A stretch of 64,000 nucleotides of DNA from Metridium senile. Its lineage: Eukaryota > Cnidaria > Anthozoa > Actiniaria > Metridiidae. The first letter of the stretch is position 1, and every line of letters begins with the position of its first letter. Of the stretch, positions 1 through 15,300 are shown piece by piece. Made by a program: the position numbers and the translations under genes. Where the stretch lies: the NCBI GenBank assembly GCA_949775045.1, contig OX459095.1:32250564-32314563 (forward strand), given 5' to 3'. The notes under the pieces were generated by a model, which did no database searches, was not told where the DNA came from, and saw only the letters and a program-made list of their open reading frames with translations.

Positions 1-3000
1 CGACCTCTTTGCTGGAGAATATCAGAAAAGCAAAAGAAAAACTAGAAAAAGAGATCATTGAAATTAGGGTGAGTTTTGGTCAAAAATTATAGTAGATGTG
101 TCTGAGGTTGAAAATGTTAAGATACAGGGCTCGAAATAGGAAAAAATTGGCATGCCACTTCCAGATAAATACACAGTGAAGATGATTTCCAGTCAATTTT
201 GTCTGCAATATTTTTATCCGTTTGGCAGTTCATTACTATTTTTACTTGCCAAACCTTAAATTCTGCCTGGCATTTGGCCATTGACAGGCAGCTATTTCGA
301 GCCCTGAGATATGGAAAGATCATCCAAGATCTTACTAAAACCATGGCAATTTTCTTGGAAGGATCTTGGGATGATTATTATTTCTTTGCAGAAAGTTCAT
401 GCAAATTGAGGGTTACATGACAACATCTTGTAAGATCATGCCAGGATCTTGCATGATCTTACAAGGATCTTGGTTGTAAGATGTTCAACCTGGGATAATA
501 GAATTTCCGAATCCCATTTCCCAGTTTATATTTGTCAAAAATCACATAATCCCATCATTTTTGCTCAAGTTTTCAATTCCATTCCCATTTTCTATTGTTC
601 TTTTAATTGTAAATCCCAGTCCCGGTGCATCCATTCCCATTTTCCCAGTCAAAAATAAGGCCAATCCCAGCTCCCATTTTACCCCTTCAGGACCCTCGTA
701 CTTGATCCCAATGTAATGCATTGGTGATTTTGCTTTGCAGACAGAAAAGGTGAAGAGTAATGATGATGAAGCAGATGGGAAAAAGGTATGGGAAAAATGC
801 ATGACTGTCATATTGTATAATATTCTTCATTTCAAATTTTCATTTTTTTTTTCTTTACCCCTTACTTGAAGTTCATTAATTTTCTGATTTTCACCCTTTT
901 CTGTGTTTTCCACCCATTTTTCACTGGATATAATTGGGATCATGGACGTTCCGAAACATCAAGCATTACTTATTTCGTTTAATTTTATACTATTATATGT
1001 TGCACAACTGTTTTAATGTTGTTCTTTACAATAACGTCATTAGGGCGAACCAATTTGATATCCGACCCATTAGCATAAACATTGTTTGATTATGTAACTG
1101 TTTTAATTAGTAGGTTCCGTTTGTTAGGAAGGGATGAAAATAGGATTTTTTGAATCATTAAGTGATTGTGTATTAACTTTGTATAGAGCAGATTTCGTAT
1201 GGCTGTGAAAAGTTCAGTGTCGTGTGCGTGCCTTGTCGCGACCGTGATGTTTTATAATTTTTTGACGTGCCTTGCCGTGCCTTGACTGCGTTCTTGCCGT
1301 GAGCTTTTCATGGTCATACGAAATCTGCTCTAAGTAAGAGCGTACTGACTCGAAACGGACCGAAACGACAAGAATGGAATAAAGAATTATGACCCAGCAA
1401 TTGATGACTTGAATTTATATATTAAAACAAATGTGTTTACTTTCTTGTTCTAGCATGTTATTGTCAGGAGGTCAGATAGCATAGTATCAACCATTAGAAA
1501 AAGAGAAGACTTAGCTCAGCAGATAGTAGATCGTATCAGGGTAGGTAGATAGGCAGACTCAGCTGGTTTTCTGGTTACTTCTCTATTGTATCACTTATCA
1601 AAGATACCGTATGCAATCTTGAAAACAATGCCATTACCATATATGGTATTGTATGTGAGAAGTAACAAGAGACTGGTTAGCGCGCAAGATTTTTTTCTTG
1701 TTTTTAACAGGTTGAGATTGCAACAGAACAATAGACATATCTTTGATGCACAATTAATTCATCCAATTATTTAGTTATTTACTTTTTTTACTTATTTACT
1801 TGCTTATTATTCATTTACTTATTTATTTACTTACCTATTTACTTACTTATTTATTACTTACTTATTTACTTACTTATTTATTACTTACTTATTTACTTAC
1901 TTATTTATTTATTAGGCTTGTGATGATTCCCACCAGTCTGAGAGATCCAAACAGAAAGCCGAAGAACTGAGAAAGATGTCTGTTAAAGTTATGGTAGGTC
2001 TACCAAACAGAAAAAACTATTGAGGTTCTTGTATAGCTGTGACCACCAACCTTTTGGTTTTGAAATAAGAAAAAGCATTACTATTTAGCATCGGTAGTTT
2101 CTTCAGCTTTTACACCGAAGAAGGCCGGCTAAAGCTCGAAATGTCAGTAAAGTTCAGTTAACATTGTTTTACGGTGTTACAAATTTCATTATAATACCTA
2201 TCGTTTATATCAATCACCGACGCATCCTATACTAGTTTACTTGCTACTTTCCATTGATTTATTCTTCAGCTAGAAATAAGCTGGTCTGCAAGGTAGCCCG
2301 CAGTGTACACTTTCCTCCTCTGTCCATCAATGCTGTCTTACTTGTATTTAAGCTACACACAGAATAGAAAGAAGTTGAAACAAGTGTGAGGCCACAGGGG
2401 ATTCAACTCAGTACCTCACGTCCGAAAGCCATGCTGAAAACCAACTGAGCTAGACTTGTTTCTTTACAGGAACTTGAAGATAAACTATTCAAGAATCAGA
2501 GAGAAATTAAGAAACTTGAAAGAGAGGTAGCTAATAAAAAAGTTATTCAAGAAAGATTACAGGTATGTGTGATCATATACACTTGTTTCAAAAAACATTG
2601 TCGCAGCTTTAAGCATCAAGCCCAGACCAAAATGAATGCTCGTTTTGTGTTGATTATGTAATGAAATCTTGTTTGCAACAGAATTGATAGTAATTCAAAT
2701 AACGTGGAAACATGTGGAAATACCTTCTATTGGCCTTTTCCGAAACGAGTAAGGGAATGGGTACTAGTGTCCCTAATTAATGCAATTAAGAAATGAATTC
2801 ATAATTAAATAGAGCACATAAAGATATGTAACATTCCTGGTTGCATTTGGTTGTATTTTGACCAAGATACAGCCTCATAAAAATGCCTAAAAATAGAAGG
2901 AAAATGTATGGTTTGGAAGGATGCCTGTCCAGTTTTTATATTTGATATTAGTATAAATAGACAGGTGATTGTGGAAATTCGCATACGGTGAATGGTCGAG

Positions 3001-6000
3001 AAAGTTACATTATTTTTCGATAATCACTTACAGCGCTTGGCACACTTTTATAGAAATAAGAAATCAATAGTTGTTATTTTCAAAAAAGGCTGGTTATTTT
3101 CAAAAATGGCTGTTTATTTTCACTTTTTGAAATAACAATTTTTGTATTTATACTAAAACAATTATTCACCTCAGGCTCAATAATTATCAGTGAATAATAA
3201 CCTTGACTCCGTCTGTTATTATTCGCCGATATTCACTTTGCCTTCGGCAAATAATTGTTAAATAATATGGTAATACAGGAAAGAGATGAAGAAGTGACAA
3301 AGTTGAACCGTAACAAGAGACAACTTGAGAATGCCAACAAAAGACTGGATGGAACCCTTGCTGTCAAGGAGAAAACATTAGTTGAATATGAGACAGTAAG
3401 TTCCTGATTTCCTGAATAAAATTTTAGTTAGTTCTTTCAATTTTTAGATTGGTATATTTATTTATATTTGTTAAGTGATTGTATAGTTTTTTTATATATA
3501 ATATAAGTTTCTTCATTTCTTTGAACTGTTTAAATTTTAAATAAAAAAATATTATTATTATTTCATTTATTATTATTTATATCTAACATAACTAATAAAT
3601 GGGAAGAAAACTAAATCTCTAAAACGAGTTTTAACAAAGAAAAAAACATTTAAAACATTTGACTCATTTCACACTTAACACAAGTTTCTTTTTTTTACAA
3701 GAAAATCAAGACCCTACAAGCAAGATGTCAAGCCTATGACAGCCATACTACCAACATGGCTACCACTATAACAGAGGAACACTTTGCTACAATGGAACAA
3801 CTAAAACTACAGAAATCAACTATTGAAAAAGAGTTAAAGGAACAACAGAAGGTGAGAAAATCAAAAATATAGGTGAGCGTAGTGTTTCCAAGTGTTGGTA
3901 TTGTGGTGCTAATTTGTCAACTATTTAACAATAGATTTATTAATTTTCTTTGTTCTAATAACAATATTTGGTTGGCAAAACCATAACTAAATACGTCCAC
4001 CTTTTAAATATGACCTCATTGTGGTTGCCCATTGAGTTGTTCAGTGTCCTAGCCGGACGAATACTCAGGGTCTTACAGTGCGAATCAAAAAACCGTGGGC
4101 ACCTATAAATATTTAAGAAATCGTTAATTTTTCGTTGAACAACTCACAAACAACTCTAACTACAAAAAGTTTATCATATACTACACATCAGTCAAATTTC
4201 TTGCGGTGATATAGTTGTTTGTGAGTTGTTCAACGAACAATAAACGATTTCTAAAATATTTCTGGGTGCCCACGGTTTTGTGATTCGCACGGTAAAATAA
4301 TTGAGAAGAAGTTGCTGCCTTTGTTATTACATCTGCAAATGGTTCGAACTACATGACAGAGTCTTCTCGGATAAGGACGTTATCTATGCACCTCTTTTAT
4401 CCATGTTTTCCTCATATTTGTTTTCCTTCTGATTATTTCAGAAACATGAATCAGTTGTGGACAAAGTCCGAACTATGGAAGATAAACTGTTTGAGGTACA
4501 ATATCATTTTATATTAAAGCATTAAGAGCATATTATTAGAAGCATATTATTAGTGGGAAGTCATTTGACTTCTTTTGAATGTCAAAATTATTTTCACTTT
4601 CTTAATTTTAGTCATTCTTGAATTCCTGATCAAGCTCACCATTTCATTCATCTCCACAGTACAAACACCGCATCTTTTTCAAAATTCTTGGTGCAACGCT
4701 TTTTGAGTAAAACTGAGTCAGATTTTACTCAATATTTTGAGTACATTTTACTCAATGGTACATTTACGTTAACTCTTTGTGATGAGTTGGGTTTACTCAC
4801 TATAAAGTGCCATCAATGATTTACACAATATTTTAAGTCGTATCTACCTAGCCGATTTTGGAGTGCATATAATATATTATTGTTTTTCTCAATAGGTTCA
4901 AAAAGAAAGAACCGATCTTCTAAAGACTAACAAATCTTTAGAAGAAGCAGTTGTAAAACTAGAGGTACATAGAACTTGTCAATGGGTGTGTAGAGAAATA
5001 TAGGAAGGAAGCATGCATGGGGTGTGTAGAGAAATATAGGAAGGAAGCATGCATCCCCTTATACCTTCTAGCTTTCTTCCCATGCTCATAGAATAAACTG
5101 TTTCACAACAACCTCGGCCTCGATAGCGTAGATAGTAATAGTAATAGTAATATATTCTTTACAATTTGACTACAGCCCGTGGAATTTGTAAGTGTTTCAA
5201 TTGCTTGATGTGTACATTCGAGAGCTGTAGTCAGGGGCGGATCGAGGGCTCAGGCAATCATAAAGCTCGAAAATAATTTTTCTATACGTCATTTCCTAAT
5301 GGTGCCCCCCACCCCCCAAAAATCCTGGATCCGCCCCTGGTATTGTAAAGAATGTATTACGCGCTATCGAGGCTGAGGTTGTGGACGAGAACCGTGAAAA
5401 GGTCTATAGACAAAATATTAACAACTGTTCAAAATATTTTCAGTATTCGCCCCTCTCCTGCTCAAAAGTGGAAGGCATTTTTCAATTATAATTATACAGT
5501 GGAACCCCGTTAATCCGGCCACCGAAGGGACAGCCCAAAGAGGCCGTATTAACGGGGTGGCCGTATTGAGCGGGTAAATTTTATAGAAAATGTATGGCCA
5601 TGCATTTCGTCGGGACCTAAAAAACTGGCCGCAATAACGGGGTGGCTGTATCGCGCGGGTGGCCGTAAGCCGGGGTTCCACTGTATTGCCGCAAATCAGT
5701 AATGTGTGTTGGCCAAATTGGAAAAGAAAAAATAATTTTGTCTTGTAATTGCAATTTTATAAAATAATTTGTTTTAGAATGAGATTGACGAGAAGCTGCT
5801 CAGACAAGAAATAAAGGTAAGAGACGAACCATTAAATATGGGGGAGGGAGAGGGACAATTTTTCCTCTTTGTGCAATCTTTCTTTCAGGATTTTATGTTG
5901 TGCACGATATTTTTTTATCAATATTACCATGGAAACTGCATGGGCTTTTTCTTGATTTTTTTTTTTTTATTTAGCAGAGTTATTTTTGTTTATTCTGTTT

Positions 6001-7640
6001 AATTATAGTGACTGTCATTACCTGTCATAATCATCATTTCATCAATCTTGCTTATCATCATCATCATTCAGTATTGTAAATCTCACTTCAGGCTGCAAGT
6101 CTTCAAGCCTTGGATGATCTTGAAATACAAGAACGTGCTGAGGTGATTTTCCATTAATTTGTTTTGTGGTGTGTTCACATTTGAAAGCCCATGCGTTTGT
6201 TAATCATAATTGTAATGAGCATTTTATTTTAACTATCATTGAACTTTACACCTCACACGTCTTCCATCATAATAATTTAAATTCTGGTGCTGATTTTCTT
6301 TTTTCAGATTGCTCTTGAGTTACAAAATCAACTACAACAAATGACCAAACATTGCGAATCCCTTGAAACAGAAAAAAAGGTACCACATCCTAATGTCAAT
6401 CAGTTAACACGTATGTCCTCAGTGACCAAGCTAAATCTAGTGTTTGCATACCACTAGACTTGACCAGTGTAGGGCCTCTATTGATAACAGTTATTACAGT
6501 TTGTAAATACTGAGAGAGCTACCCTGTTTAAATAAAGAAATCTATCCATCTATCAATAGCTCAGTGGTTAGATCCGTAAGTAAAGAGGCTAAATACCAGT
6601 AGGTCAATGGTTTGAGCCATACCAGGCTAAATATCATCTAGTCCTTGCTCACCACTAGGGTTCATCAGTGGTTAGTTCCGTAAGATTAATTTACAAAGTT
6701 GCGGCGACAATGCTGCAATAAAATAGCTGCTCCTATCGCGCGACAAAACACTACAGTTTCATGTTATCTAGTACCGCTGTACAATTTGACAAAAGGCGCA
6801 TTTGTACAGGCTAAGCCTCGATTTGTTGTCAAAATATTCACAAGTAGTCCCTTTCACAGTTCCCTTTAGCAGAGCTTTTGAATCGAAGCGAGACGAGCGT
6901 TGAGCTTGCGGTGATAGAGACGGTTTTTTTAAACACCTTGCCAGACAATTATTCACGTTTCTTTATCATTGCAAACTCAACGTTCGTCTCACTTCGATGC
7001 AAAGAGTAGCAACAGTAACTAAGATAGAACACAATGGATAATGGATCTATGAATTACAAGCCAAGTACGGTAAAATGCTACCCGCTAAACAATAGAAAAC
7101 ACATTTGTGCAAAGCGCCTTTTTTTCAAATTGTACAGCGGTGCTAGATAACTAAACCTAGAGTATTGCTAGTAGTGGCAACGGGTATGTAAAGATTGTGT
7201 TGTTTTCGTATGTAGGAAATAGAGGTCAAGCTTGATAGTCTAAATGATGAGTACATAAAGATCGAAGGAATTAAAGAAAAGATGGAAGATGAATTAAAAG
7301 AAAAACAACGTATGATTGAAAGCCAGGAACTGGTCAGTATCAATACCTATGTCAAAAACGTTTGAGAAACGACTGGGATGAGACATTGCTAATGTTGTGG
7401 TTATATACAAAATACACGAGTTCATTTATTCTTCATTCATATATCTCTTCATTTCTTCATTCATGTATTTATTCCTTCATGTATTTATTCATTCATTTAT
7501 GTATTTATTCATTCCTTCATGTATTTATTCATTCATTTATGTATTTATTCATTCCTTCATGTATTTATTCATTCATTTATGTATTTATTTATTCATGTAT
7601 TCATTCATATATTTGTTTATTTATTTATTTATTCATGTAT

Positions 7641-7691
<51 letters not shown>

Positions 7692-8930
7692 TTCATTTAT
7701 TCATTCATTTATTTATTCATTTATCTATTTATCTATTAGACATTTTCCATGCTAAAGTCCACATGTACCATGCTAGAGAATCAGGTCGAAGAACTAGAAA
7801 CAATGTTAGAAGCTTTTGAAGAGAAGGAAATGAAATGGGACATAGCAAGGTGTGTTGTCTTTTTTCTAATTAACGAATATCTCAGTAGATATATACAGTG
7901 GAACCCTGCCTTACGGCCACCTGCTTAATACGGCCACCCCGTTATTGCGGCCAGTTTTTTAGGTCCCGACGAAATGCATGCACATACATTTTCTATAAAA
8001 TTTACCCGCTTAATACGGCCACCCCGTTAATACGGACACTTTGGGATGTCCCTTCGGTGGCCGGATTAACGGGGTTCCACTGTATTAGTTATACAATACT
8101 GACATACTGTGGAATATCCCACGAGTCACTTGTATTTTCTAGTATACACCTATTTCAAAAATCGTTGTCGCAGCCGAAGCTATAGTCCACACTCTAAAGC
8201 CTGCAAAGGATGTCGGTAGTAATGACAGAATGTGTGATTTATTACACGCACGCTTTTTAAATAGATACTTATTTCATCATCTATCACTGCAAAACTTGTT
8301 ATGTTCATATAGCACAAACACGTACAACCAAAATATGTTAATTATGAATAAATCGACAACAAGAGTAGAAATACCGACATCCTTTGCAGGCTTGGACTGT
8401 AGCTTTGATTGTGACAACGATTATTGAAATAGGTGTATTACACGAGCCTTTAGGAGAGTGAATTGTTAAATCGCGATTTTGAAGAAAACGTTGGTTCGGT
8501 ATAATAAAAACACCTATAGGGTAGCATATTATGGCAGATAATTAAGTCTCGATTTCAAGGTATCGCCCAATATTGAATTTATCAAAGGGTATATTAAAGA
8601 AAAGGTAATATAATAAAATTTGTAACACCGTAAAAAATGTTGACATATTAAACTTTACTTCCCTCCGACGAAGGGCTAAAGCTCGAAACGTCGGTAAAGT
8701 TAAGTCAACATTTTTTACGGTGTTACAAATTTCATTGTATTACCTATCGGTGTATCAAAGAGGTTATGTATTATTATGTTAATAGGAAATCCCTTGAAGC
8801 TAGCCATGACAACCAAGATTGCACAACTGCAGAACTGAAAAGATCGATAGAACAAGAAAAGGCTGCAAGGTAAGGTGCTCGTTTGAAATCCTGTCTTGTT
8901 TTTGTACCATGTGATCTCTTCTGGCTAATC

Positions 8931-8962
<32 letters not shown>

Positions 8963-8963
8963 G

Positions 8964-9030
<67 letters not shown>

Positions 9031-12018
9031 GAAACACATTTAATATTTCAATGTTAATTTTATAATGATTTACGCAATACACTATTTGAAAAGATTCATT
9101 ATAATGTCTCTACTCCTAATTTAGATACTGATACACTGTAAAAACGGCTGAATAGATACACCTCACTATATTGAGTTAATGCATTTAGGATGACACTTCA
9201 TAGTGAGTTAACCCAACTCTATAGTGAGTAAAAGTGAGGTTCAATATATTGAGTACATTGTATATTATCATCAGAGCCGTTGCAGACGAAAAGTTGGAAA
9301 AGTTTAAGGAACGTTTCGATGAGTTACAGAATGCTCGTGTCAATGAACTGAATGACATGAATGTGAAGCTGGACGGACAAAGAAAAAGAACAGAAGAACT
9401 AACACAACTGGTATGGGAACGAGGCAATGGGGTTACTATTGTGTATAGCTATTTCAAAAAAGTAGAGTACTAGATACTGCGTACTGAATAGTACATTGCA
9501 AAACTGAAATGGGTTTACTATTGTATAATTCAGCAATAAGCTATTTCACAGTTCTCGTCAATCAACCTCAGCCTTCATAGCGTGCAATATATTCTTTAGA
9601 ATTTGACTACGGCCCGTGGAATCTTTAAATGTTTGATAATAATTGTTTGGTTTGCTCGAAGTTATTACCAGCATCTTTGTCGTCTTTTCCATAATCATTA
9701 CAGCGCGACGCGCAAAAGTATGACCACATTTAATGTATTTGCATACTTCTATGCACGGGAGTTGTAATTTAAACAGACATATTTGATGTGAAGTTGTCTG
9801 ATTTTACCGAATAAGGCGTGTAAAAACTCGTTTTGCAGCATAAAGTCCGTGCATAGAAGTATTCGAATATATTAAAAGCGGTCATACTTTTGGGCTTCGC
9901 GCTGTAAGTGTTTGATAATAATTGCTTGATTTGCGCGACGTTATTACCAGCATCTTTGTCGTCTTTTCCATAATCATTAACACTGTCACCATCTTCACTG
10001 TCTTTCACATAATCATCATCGCCATCTTTATCTTTTTTCCATAAATATTATCATCATCATCTTCGTTGTAGTCTTTTCGATGATCATCACCATTATCGTC
10101 ACAATTATCATCATAATCATCATATATATAATACGCTAAGCGAAAAATGTCCGCATCTTATTCCAATAAACGCGCCCACTGTGCCACCAAACGAATTCCA
10201 TAAATGCTAAGAACAGGTAATTGTGGGTGCAATAGGGGGTAAATTTGAACGAGAAATTAAATGCTTGCAAAACTAGAAATCAAAGTCTTCTCGCAGCGAT
10301 CTCACCTCGGCCGCCATCTTGGATTATCATTGACACAGGGAGCCCAATCATTACAAAGAGCAGCCCAAGCGTTAGCCTGCTGTGCAGACTCGATTTTTTG
10401 CGCTCAAAATATTCGCCAAAAAAGTAGAACTCTACCCAAGCGTACCTCCTGTCAAAAGAATTTAGGGTAGAATAACAATAAATGTAAAAATAGCGAATTT
10501 TTCACGGGTACCCCGACTAGTTCCCATAAATATTTCATACATACTAACTACTAATGTCCTCGCGAATGATAATTGTAAAGCGCATTGGGACGTATGTGAA
10601 ATGCGCTATTTAGGCACCACATTACATTACACCTTCATCGTGATTTGTACTGTCGTTGACGTCTAGCGAAGATTTAGGAATATATTTCTCTATCAGTAAA
10701 CAAAATATAAATGAAGGAAAAGAAATACGAAAGCAAATTAATTTTGAATTTAAAAAAACACAAATTTAAAATTGTTGTAAATTATTGTTAAACATTTGTT
10801 TTTACAGCTAAGTGAATCAGAGAAGAAGCTTGCGATCATGAGCGTTGAGATGAAATCGGCTAAAAGGAAACTACAACTCGAAGTAGAATCGAACAACAAA
10901 TATAAGATAGAGGTAAACAACATACTTATTCATCTTAAAAACACGTTTCATCAACCTGTGTTTCTATTTTAACCAAGCTTTTGGGGTGCCAGCGCTACTC
11001 GTAGCTAATTCTAATTTTGTGGACGTGTGGGGCTGGGCACTGGTCACCTTTCAGACTCCTTCATGATCATTCTGTAGTTTGTTCGAATGTAAAAAATGAT
11101 AAAAGCATTATTTTTGCTTTGATTTGCTTTTTTGCCAATGGAAATGGTAATTTGGAGATATTTCTTGGACTAGATGTGCGCTAGCTTGATTCGCGATGCA
11201 AGGGTCCCGAACTACCTTAATTTATTATGTATATCAATTATCTTCCCTTTTATTAGAATGAAAGACTCGACTCCCAAATCTCCAGCCTCCGTTCAGTTAA
11301 CTTTCAAATGAACCAGAACATCGAATCAGCAATTGAGAAATACGAAGAGGTCCAGAACGAAAGAGCTACATTGGCTGAACAGATAGAAATCATGGAGACA
11401 TCTTATGCTGAAGAAAGACTGAAGCTAGAAGCTACCAAAGCACAGCAAACGAAACTGATTGACTTTTTACAGTACAAGACAGAAGGACAGAGTACGAAGA
11501 AGAAGAAGGTAAAACATATCATCCTTTACTGTTTTGACAAATTATAAGAAAAATTATTATATTTAGTGGAACGTGCTTGCCTCACTGTTTTTAAAAACTG
11601 TCAACGGGCCAAAAAAAAATAATTGACTTTTGCACATTTGGACATTTTTGGAAAAGTGCGCTATACACATTATCATCATCATCATCATCATTGCGTCTTT
11701 GCTTACTATAACGTTTTCGTATAACCTGCTTTATTTTTTCCCCTTTTTAGCTACTGATTTAATTTACATTCGGAAATTCTGTTGTGAAAAACATTGTCAA
11801 AAGTAGTTTCGAGCAAATCAATAAATCACTCATCTGTTTTATTTTGATTATTGTAAGCTGAAGCATACATCTACAAGCACACTTCATTAGCATGTTGTTT
11901 TACAAATATGCTCATTTGCATGTTAAAAGTTCTAATTATTTACCTCGGTCTGATGTTTCAATAATGGTTATTCAATTGATTCTCAATACAAAAATGCCAA
12001 ATAAAAGGGAATTGGTAT

Positions 12019-12113
<95 letters not shown>

Positions 12114-12264
12114 TAGACATTAACTGTTAGAGGACTATAAATAAGAAGAGTGACATAAATGTATACATGTAAGTTCTAAGTGAAGTCTGAGGCTATAGGC
12201 AATAGCTTGACTAGTATATAACCAGGAAACTATGTAAATAGAAATTATCCTGTGATTCAATAAA

Positions 12265-12303
<39 letters not shown>

Positions 12304-15300
12304 TAAATGGTTTTACAACATTAGTTGTAGTTGAAAAATAATAACGTAAATTAACTTTTAATGAAGATAAAAAAAATTGAGAGAGTTGTTTGTATTTAGC
12401 TGATAGGAGGAGGAAAAACATGGCGTAAACAACCTCATGATGATCGCAATGTTGTACCAAAACAATGGAAAGACATGCAGCAGGCTCTAGAGAAGGAAAG
12501 AGCATCTAGTCTAAAACTACAAACAGAACTAAATAGAACACAAGCTGAACTAAAAAACTCTAAAATGGAAGGTGAGTGGAAGAAAATGGTTTGACCACTG
12601 CATCGATTTGAAAATTGGTTCACAGCCTTCTCCGCAGGTAGCCTTTTTTACCCTGGTTACTAGAGGCTTGACTAACTCTCTCCCTGCTGTGTATTTTGAA
12701 CCGCGAAATACATGGCAGGGAGAGAGTTAGTCAAGCCTCTGGTGACCAGGGTAGCCTTTCTTTTACCCCTTTTCGAAGTACGAAAACAATAATTTGGCCT
12801 GTGTCAAACTTTCTACCATAATGTTTAAAATTGTTGGGACATTGTACATAACATTTTTATGGACGTTTTTGTTTGAAGTTTAAAAAATATACAAAATAAA
12901 TTTGGCGACCCCCTCCAAAAATTCCAAAAATTCAACATCGATTCAGGGGAGACGTGGGAACGTCAACTTTTTATAGAAGTTTTTTTTACCTGAAAACCGG
13001 GTAATGCATTCCCAAGGGTTTTTTACATTCCTACGGCTTATTGTGAAACACGTTTTCAGCTGCCGTCAATCAAAACTAATTAGTCGGTACCTTTTAAATC
13101 CTTGATTGACGGCAGCTAAAAATGTATTTCACAACGAGCCGTTGAAATGTCTGAGTTCGCAGAAAGTCGAAAACCGCAGTAACAATATGTTTTTTTTTTC
13201 TTCAGTCGCTCAGTGGAAATCTGTATGTCAAAATTCATTGGACAAAAAGCCAACACAAAAAATAGCTGTGTTGTCCGCACTCCAACAATCACCTAGCAAC
13301 CAACAGACTCCAATAGAGAACCTTAAAAAGAACAATACTACCCACAAAGCACCGCTACCATCAGACCCTACAGTACACAGACCAAAGGAGCGAATGCACC
13401 ATAATATACCACACAGGTGACTCATAATGATACTTGACATATAGCGCAGGGGACTATGGGTAACCTATGTAAATTATTAGAAAATTATTAGGACACAGGG
13501 ATTTCATTTCCACATTGCTACACCTATATAAGACAGCACAATATCACCGTATATGGTCTTTAGGCTGTGGAAACCTTTATTGAATAAGCTGTATACGATA
13601 AAATGTTCGTAAATATCTGCTATCGTTTTTTAGGTTTGTTCATATGTTGAACATGCATCCCGTGAAATGTGCTGTATGTTTAGATACAGTGCACTTTGGA
13701 CGTCAGTCTTCCAAGTGTGCAGGTATATATTTAATAAATTATTCATTTCTTTATTTTGAATAATCACCATAATTAAACGCAAAAATGGAAGAAACATCAA
13801 CAATCTCAGAAGTTCATAACTATAATGAACTTCTGACAATATTTATTTATTCGTTTATTTATTATTCATTCATTCACTCACTCACTCATTTATTTATTCA
13901 TTCATTTATTCATTTACTTATATATTTAGTTAGTCATTCATTCATTCATCTATCCATTCATTCATTTCCTAATAATTTATATGCGTGTTTCTCAGAATGC
14001 AGCTCAGTTTGCCATGTGAAGTGTGCCCCTGATTTATCTCACACCTGTGGCCTCCCCTCACAGTTTGTAGAGCATTTCAGTGAGGCTCTCAATGATAACA
14101 ACACTGACTCGCCTATCAAAGGGATGTCACGTTCTATATCACAGCTACAGAATGGTCTAGAGAACTGGATGAAAGTACCGAGGTAACAAGACAATATTGT
14201 AACGCTATGCGATGTGATGTGATTCTATGCGATTTGATGTGTTTCTATGCGATTTAACGTGATTATATGCGATTTAACGTGATTATATGCAATTTGATGT
14301 GATTCTGTGCGATGTGATGTGCCATGTTATGATTTAACGTGATTCGATGCGATTTGAGGTGATTCGATGCGATTTGATGTGATTCTATGCAATTTGATGT
14401 GATTCTATGCGACGTGATGTGCAATGTTGTGATTTGATGCGATTTGATGTGATTCTATGCGATGTGATTTGTAGTATTGTGATTCGATGTGAAGTCAAGT
14501 GATTCAACGTGATGTGATGTGATCGATGTGATGTGATTCGCTGCGATGTGATGTGATGTAATTCGACGTGAAGTGATTCGACGTGTTTTGATGTGATTGT
14601 ATGCGATGTGATGTATGTGATTCGACGTGAAGTGATTCGACGTGTTTTAATGTGATTGTATGCGATGTGATTCGACGTGTAGTGATTCTATGCGATGTGA
14701 CGTGATACGATGCGATGTAATGTGTATTCACCATTGTAAAGTGTATTGAGTGCGTTTCGACTGCTAGATGTTAGCCTTCAGCAGGTGATCAATTTTTTTT
14801 TTATTTTGCATTACAGTGGATCTTCAAAGTATGGATGGGAGAAAAAGTGGGTTATGCTAAAAGACAGCAGAATCCACTTGTTCGATAAAGAAAATGTTAA
14901 AGGTAAAATCATGTAAATATACCACTTGGTAGAGAGAAAAGACGTAATATTTCTTCAATGCTCAGGCGGTCTAGTCAAAAAACATTCTGAGATTTCTCAG
15001 AAGGACTTTGGCTCAATACTATCTGTACTATTTGATAAAAGGCGCAAAAATTTACTCTAAATTGAGGCTTTAATTCCTGTGCAAATGCGTCCTGTTTATC
15101 AAATAACTACAGCGGTAATAAAACTGGATTATTATTACAGTGGAACCCCGCCTTACGGCCACCCCGTTATTGCGGCCAGTTTTTCAGGTCCCGAATAAAT
15201 GCATGCCCATACATTTTCTATAAAATTTACCCGGTTAATATGGCCACTTTGGGTCGTTCCTTCGGTGGCCGGATTAACGGGGTTCCACTATTACAATACG

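Larger units (their letters stand above)
1..12571 (+). other. Coiled-coil coding region of citron (exons 1-19)
   Basis: Nineteen short exons (39-252 bp) encode about 632 residues dominated by Glu, Lys, Gln and Leu in heptad-like spacing, almost without Pro or Gly until exon 19. Exons 1-13 all end in phase 0, a pattern typical of long coiled-coil genes grown by in-frame exon additions. In the family this region dimerises the protein and holds the Rho/Rac and kinesin/anillin contacts. I cannot place those sites by eye. Confidence 0.85.

Noticed and set aside
7362..7819. Phe/Ile/Tyr-rich frames that look like membrane proteins
   Set aside because: Translated ATTT/ATTC simple repeat in citron intron 13.
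7898..8185. 95-codon frame also found at 5418-5681 on the other strand
   Set aside because: It translates the pogo-like MITE; the two proteins match only because the element is repeated.
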